From contig JAFAFW010000058.1 in assembly GCA_023423275.1 (NCBI GenBank), forward strand, positions 172,832 through 236,831: a stretch of DNA of 64,000 nucleotides. Reading direction: 5' to 3'. The translations under genes were made by a program, and so were the position numbers. How positions within the stretch are numbered: position 1 is the first letter of the stretch; each line of letters starts with the position of its first letter. This document shows positions 61,838 to 64,000 of this stretch, in pieces. Under the pieces are notes generated by a model. That model ran no database searches and was not told the origin of the DNA. It worked only from the letters and a program-made list of their open reading frames with translations. The DNA comes from Pseudomonadota bacterium (GTDB lineage Bacteria; Pseudomonadota; Alphaproteobacteria; Rhizobiales; Hyphomicrobiaceae).

Positions 61838-63147
61838 CCGCCGAAGACGCGGTTGAAGATCGTGTCGACGTGCTTGAAATGATAGCCGAGGTCGAAGCGC
61901 TCCTCGATCTCCTCGACGGAGAGCAGGGCGGTGACCTCGGGATCGGCCTTGAGCAGTTCCATCAGCGAGAGCTGGCCGTCCGATTCCCACACCTTCATCG
62001 CGTTGCGCTGGACGAGGCGGTAGCTGTCCTCGCGGCTTGCCCCGGCCTGGGTCAGCGCCAGCAGCACGCGCTGCGAGTGGACAAGGCCGCCCATGCGGTC
62101 GAGATTCTTCTGCATGCGCTCGGGATAGACGAGCAGTTTGTCCATCACGCCGGTGAGGCGGGCGAGCGCGAAATCGAGCGTGATCGTCGCATCGGGGCCG
62201 ATATAGCGCTCGACCGAGGAGTGGGAGATGTCGCGCTCGTGCCACAAGGCGACATTCTCCATCGCCGGCAGTGCGTAGGAACGCACCATGCGGGCGAGGC
62301 CGGTCAGGTTCTCGGTCAGCACCGGGTTGCGCTTGTGCGGCATCGCCGACGAGCCCTTCTGGCCGGGCGAGAAATATTCCTCCGCCTCGAGCACTTCGGT
62401 GCGCTGGAGATGGCGGATCTCGGTCGCGAGCCGCTCGATCGACGAGGCGATCACGCCCAGCGTCGCGAAGAACATGGCGTGGCGGTCGCGCGGGATCACC
62501 TGGGTCGAAACCGGCTCGACCGTCAGGCCCATCTGCTCGGCGCCATAGTCTTCGACGCTCGGATCGATATTGGCGAACGTGCCGACCGCGCCCGAGATCG
62601 CGCAGGTGGCGACGTCGGCGCGGGCCGCGACGAGGCGGGCGCGGTTGCGCGCGAATTCGGCATAGGCTTCGGCCATCTTCAGGCCGAACGTCACCGGCTC
62701 GGCATGGATGCCGTGGCTGCGGCCGATCGTCGGCGTCATCTTGTGCTCGAACGCGCGGCGCTTCAGCACTTCGAGCAGCTTGTCGATGTCGTCGATCAGC
62801 AGGTCGGCGGCGCGCTTCAACTGCACGGCGAGGCAGGTGTCGAGCACGTCGGAGCTCGTCATGCCCTGGTGGAGGAAGCGCGCCTCGGGGCCGACTTCCT
62901 CGGCCACCCAGGTCAGGAAGGCGATGACGTCGTGCTTCACCACCGCCTCGATTCCGTCGATTTTCTCGACGTCGATCGCCGGCTTGGTCGCCCACCAGTC
63001 CCACACCTTCTTCGCGGCCGATTCGGGGACGACGCCGTTGCGGGCCATCTTCTCGAGCGCATGAGCCTCGATCTCGAACCAGATGCTGAATTTGGTTTCC
63101 GGCTCCCAGATGCTCGTCATCTGGGCGCGCGCGTAGCGAGGGATCAT
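61834..63147 (-). CDS. purB: adenylosuccinate lyase
   Basis: A 437-residue fumarase-superfamily enzyme acting twice in purine synthesis (SAICAR to AICAR, adenylosuccinate to AMP). The conserved GMTSSDVLDTCLAVQL, TIGRSHGIHAEP (catalytic His), and signature SPGQKGSSAMPHKRNP are present. The VWDWWATKPAIDVEKID segment follows the sphingomonad form rather than the Rhizobiales form. It overlaps bphO by four bases. Confidence 0.95.
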   Translation of the reverse strand: MIPRYARAQMTSIWEPETKFSIWFEIEAHALEKMARNGVVPESAAKKVWDWWATKPAIDVEKIDGIEAVVKHDVIAFLTWVAEEVGPEARFLHQGMTSSDVLDTCLAVQLKRAADLLIDDIDKLLEVLKRRAFEHKMTPTIGRSHGIHAEPVTFGLKMAEAYAEFARNRARLVAARADVATCAISGAVGTFANIDPSVEDYGAEQMGLTVEPVSTQVIPRDRHAMFFATLGVIASSIERLATEIRHLQRTEVLEAEEYFSPGQKGSSAMPHKRNPVLTENLTGLARMVRSYALPAMENVALWHERDISHSSVERYIGPDATITLDFALARLTGVMDKLLVYPERMQKNLDRMGGLVHSQRVLLALTQAGASREDSYRLVQRNAMKVWESDGQLSLMELLKADPEVTALLSVEEIEERFDLGYHFKHVDTIFNRVFGG

Positions 63148-63221
63148 GGAATGCCTATCTGCTGGAGTGTCGCGCGGCGGTTAGCAAAGTCGCGCTCCAG
63201 CGGCAATCAGTCGAAATTTCC

Positions 63222-63247
63222 GGAACGGCGTGAAGGCCTTGCGGGTT
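63222..63247 (+). promoter_or_regulatory. possible EcfG-type stress promoter before the EF-hand gene
   Basis: GGAAC (63222-63226), 17 bases, then GGTT (63244-63247) fits the alphaproteobacterial EcfG pattern GGAAC-N16/17-CGTT with one difference, 73 bases before the gene. TTAACCAT, a CtrA half-site word, follows at 63250-63257. Weak evidence. Confidence 0.3.
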
Positions 63248-63320
63248 TGTTAACCATGCTTACGCGCCGTCGTACAGGCGAGAACTTTCCATGCGACATC
63301 AAGATGATGGAGAAGGACCA

Positions 63321-63989
63321 GTGATCAAGCCTATTCTGATGGTGAGCGCATTGGCGCTGGCCGGCGCCGCCAGCGCGCAGAGCTCGACAAACGATGACCT
63401 GTCGCAGCCGCGGCCCGGCAGCGCCGCTACCGGCTCGGCGGCACACGACCAGCACAGCAATGCGGGCCAGACTACGACCAGCACCGCGACCGGTACGGGC
63501 CAGACGCCCACCACGCAAACCGGCACGACCGACGATCCCGAGCCGGATACCAGCGCCGGCGGCACAGCCACGGATACGATGCGCACGACCGGCACCAGCG
63601 CCGGCGTCTCCGCCCGGGGTACGGCTGGCACCGCCGGCAGCTCCAGCGGCATGGCATCCAGCGGAACGACCGGCACGATGGGCACCGGCGGTACCGGTTC
63701 TGGCACATGGACCGGCATGGGCGGCCCGGCCGACATCCAGGGCCAGTGGAGCAGCTACGACACCGACGGCAACGGTAGTCTCACCCCGCTCGAGTTCGGC
63801 AAGTGGATGATGGAAGCCAACGGTCAGGGCGCGATGAACGCCCGCGTCGATGCGACCCGCACCGGCCGTCAGTCGAACCTGCCGGCGATCAACGTGCTCA
63901 ACATGACGGCGGGCGCGCTCGCCAGGGCCGACACCAACGGCGACTGGATGGTGAGCCGCGAGGAACTGATGGCTTATTCGCCGCAATAA
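63321..63989 (+). CDS. exported EF-hand protein with low-complexity stalk
   Basis: A 222-residue protein with a signal peptide (MVSALALAGAASAQ), a long Thr/Gly/Ser/Ala-rich stretch, and two calcium-binding EF-hand loops near the C-terminus: YDTDGNGSLTPLEF and ADTNGDWMVSREEL. The start is a GTG with GAGAAGGA upstream. The family (EF-hand domain protein, sphingomonad type) is common but of unknown role; periplasmic or surface calcium binding is likely. Confidence 0.8.
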   Translation: MIKPILMVSALALAGAASAQSSTNDDLSQPRPGSAATGSAAHDQHSNAGQTTTSTATGTGQTPTTQTGTTDDPEPDTSAGGTATDTMRTTGTSAGVSARGTAGTAGSSSGMASSGTTGTMGTGGTGSGTWTGMGGPADIQGQWSSYDTDGNGSLTPLEFGKWMMEANGQGAMNARVDATRTGRQSNLPAINVLNMTAGALARADTNGDWMVSREELMAYSPQ

Positions 63990-64000
63990 GGCTCTCGGGG

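Noticed and set aside
58495..63324. Very long open frames antisense or out of frame to bphP, bphO and purB (841, 674 and 570 codons)
   Set aside because: They are Arg/Ala/Gly/Pro-rich with no motifs and overlap genes with full sets of catalytic residues.

Overview
The window is GC-rich bacterial DNA with tightly packed genes, many ATGA/GTGA overlaps and alphaproteobacterial families throughout. From base 1 to about 56 kb it reads as a Rhizobiales/Hyphomicrobiales-type chromosome: DUF465 pair next to purEK, dciA-like/dsbA/dsbA/smc cluster, Omp25-like beta-barrels, CcrM methylase under a CtrA box, TRAP and DMT transporters, and hemW-rdgB-rph//hrcA-grpE. From within dnaK to the right edge the flavour changes to a sphingomonad: DnaK C-terminus, dnaJ, bacteriophytochrome, heme oxygenase, purB and an EF-hand protein, with an even stronger bias to G/C-ending codons. 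I read this as either a contig mis-join inside the highly conserved dnaK gene or a recent replacement; it affects every inference across about 56-57 kb.

Layout. 1-7.3 kb: metabolic genes (SDR, propionyl-CoA synthetase, TSUP permease, acyl-CoA ligase, aspartate dehydrogenase, DMT exporter). 7.4-10.2 kb: DUF465 pair, purE-purK, rpsU with terminator. 10.2-14 kb: repeat-bearing spacer, Deg-type protease, beta-hydroxyacid dehydrogenase divergent from an LldD-type oxidase. 14-21.5 kb: smc, two DsbA-like proteins, dciA-like gene, mutY. 21.7-26 kb: beta-barrel protein, ccrM, rnhB, radical SAM protein. 26-29.3 kb: two glycosyltransferases of the 'arsenosugar' families flanking a metallo-hydrolase, then a membrane protein. 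29.4-39.2 kb: a catabolic island with an M24 peptidase, TRAP transporter DctPQM, a frameshifted amidohydrolase, a tartrate/isopropylmalate-type dehydrogenase, GntR regulator, SDR, flavin reductase and nitrilase. 39.3-46.2 kb: second beta-barrel, a CtrA-box-preceded membrane protein, DUF1287 protein, gluQRS, DNA glycosylase, esterase, HNH nuclease. 46.2-47.1 kb: gene-poor stretch with one orphan frame behind a LexA-type box. 47.1-55.3 kb: dsbB, YqaA-like protein, LysR regulator, hemW-rdgB-VOC-rph, hrcA-grpE, alkB. 55.4-64 kb: dnaK-dnaJ, then purB-bphO-bphP in coupled order on the minus strand, and an EF-hand protein.

Regulatory signals visible by eye include two full CtrA boxes (TTAA-N7-TTAA), one CcrM site (GACTC) in front of ccrM itself, one alphaproteobacterial LexA box (GTTC-N7-GTTC), a heat-shock (RpoH-type) promoter before dnaK, several strong hairpins and a 28-bp perfect palindrome. 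I found no tRNA, rRNA, CRISPR array, insertion sequence or prophage. The strongest leads are the composite dnaK locus, the purB-bphO-bphP coupling, the CtrA-linked orphan membrane protein, the LexA-linked orphan frame, and the catabolic island whose amidohydrolase is broken by one missing base.
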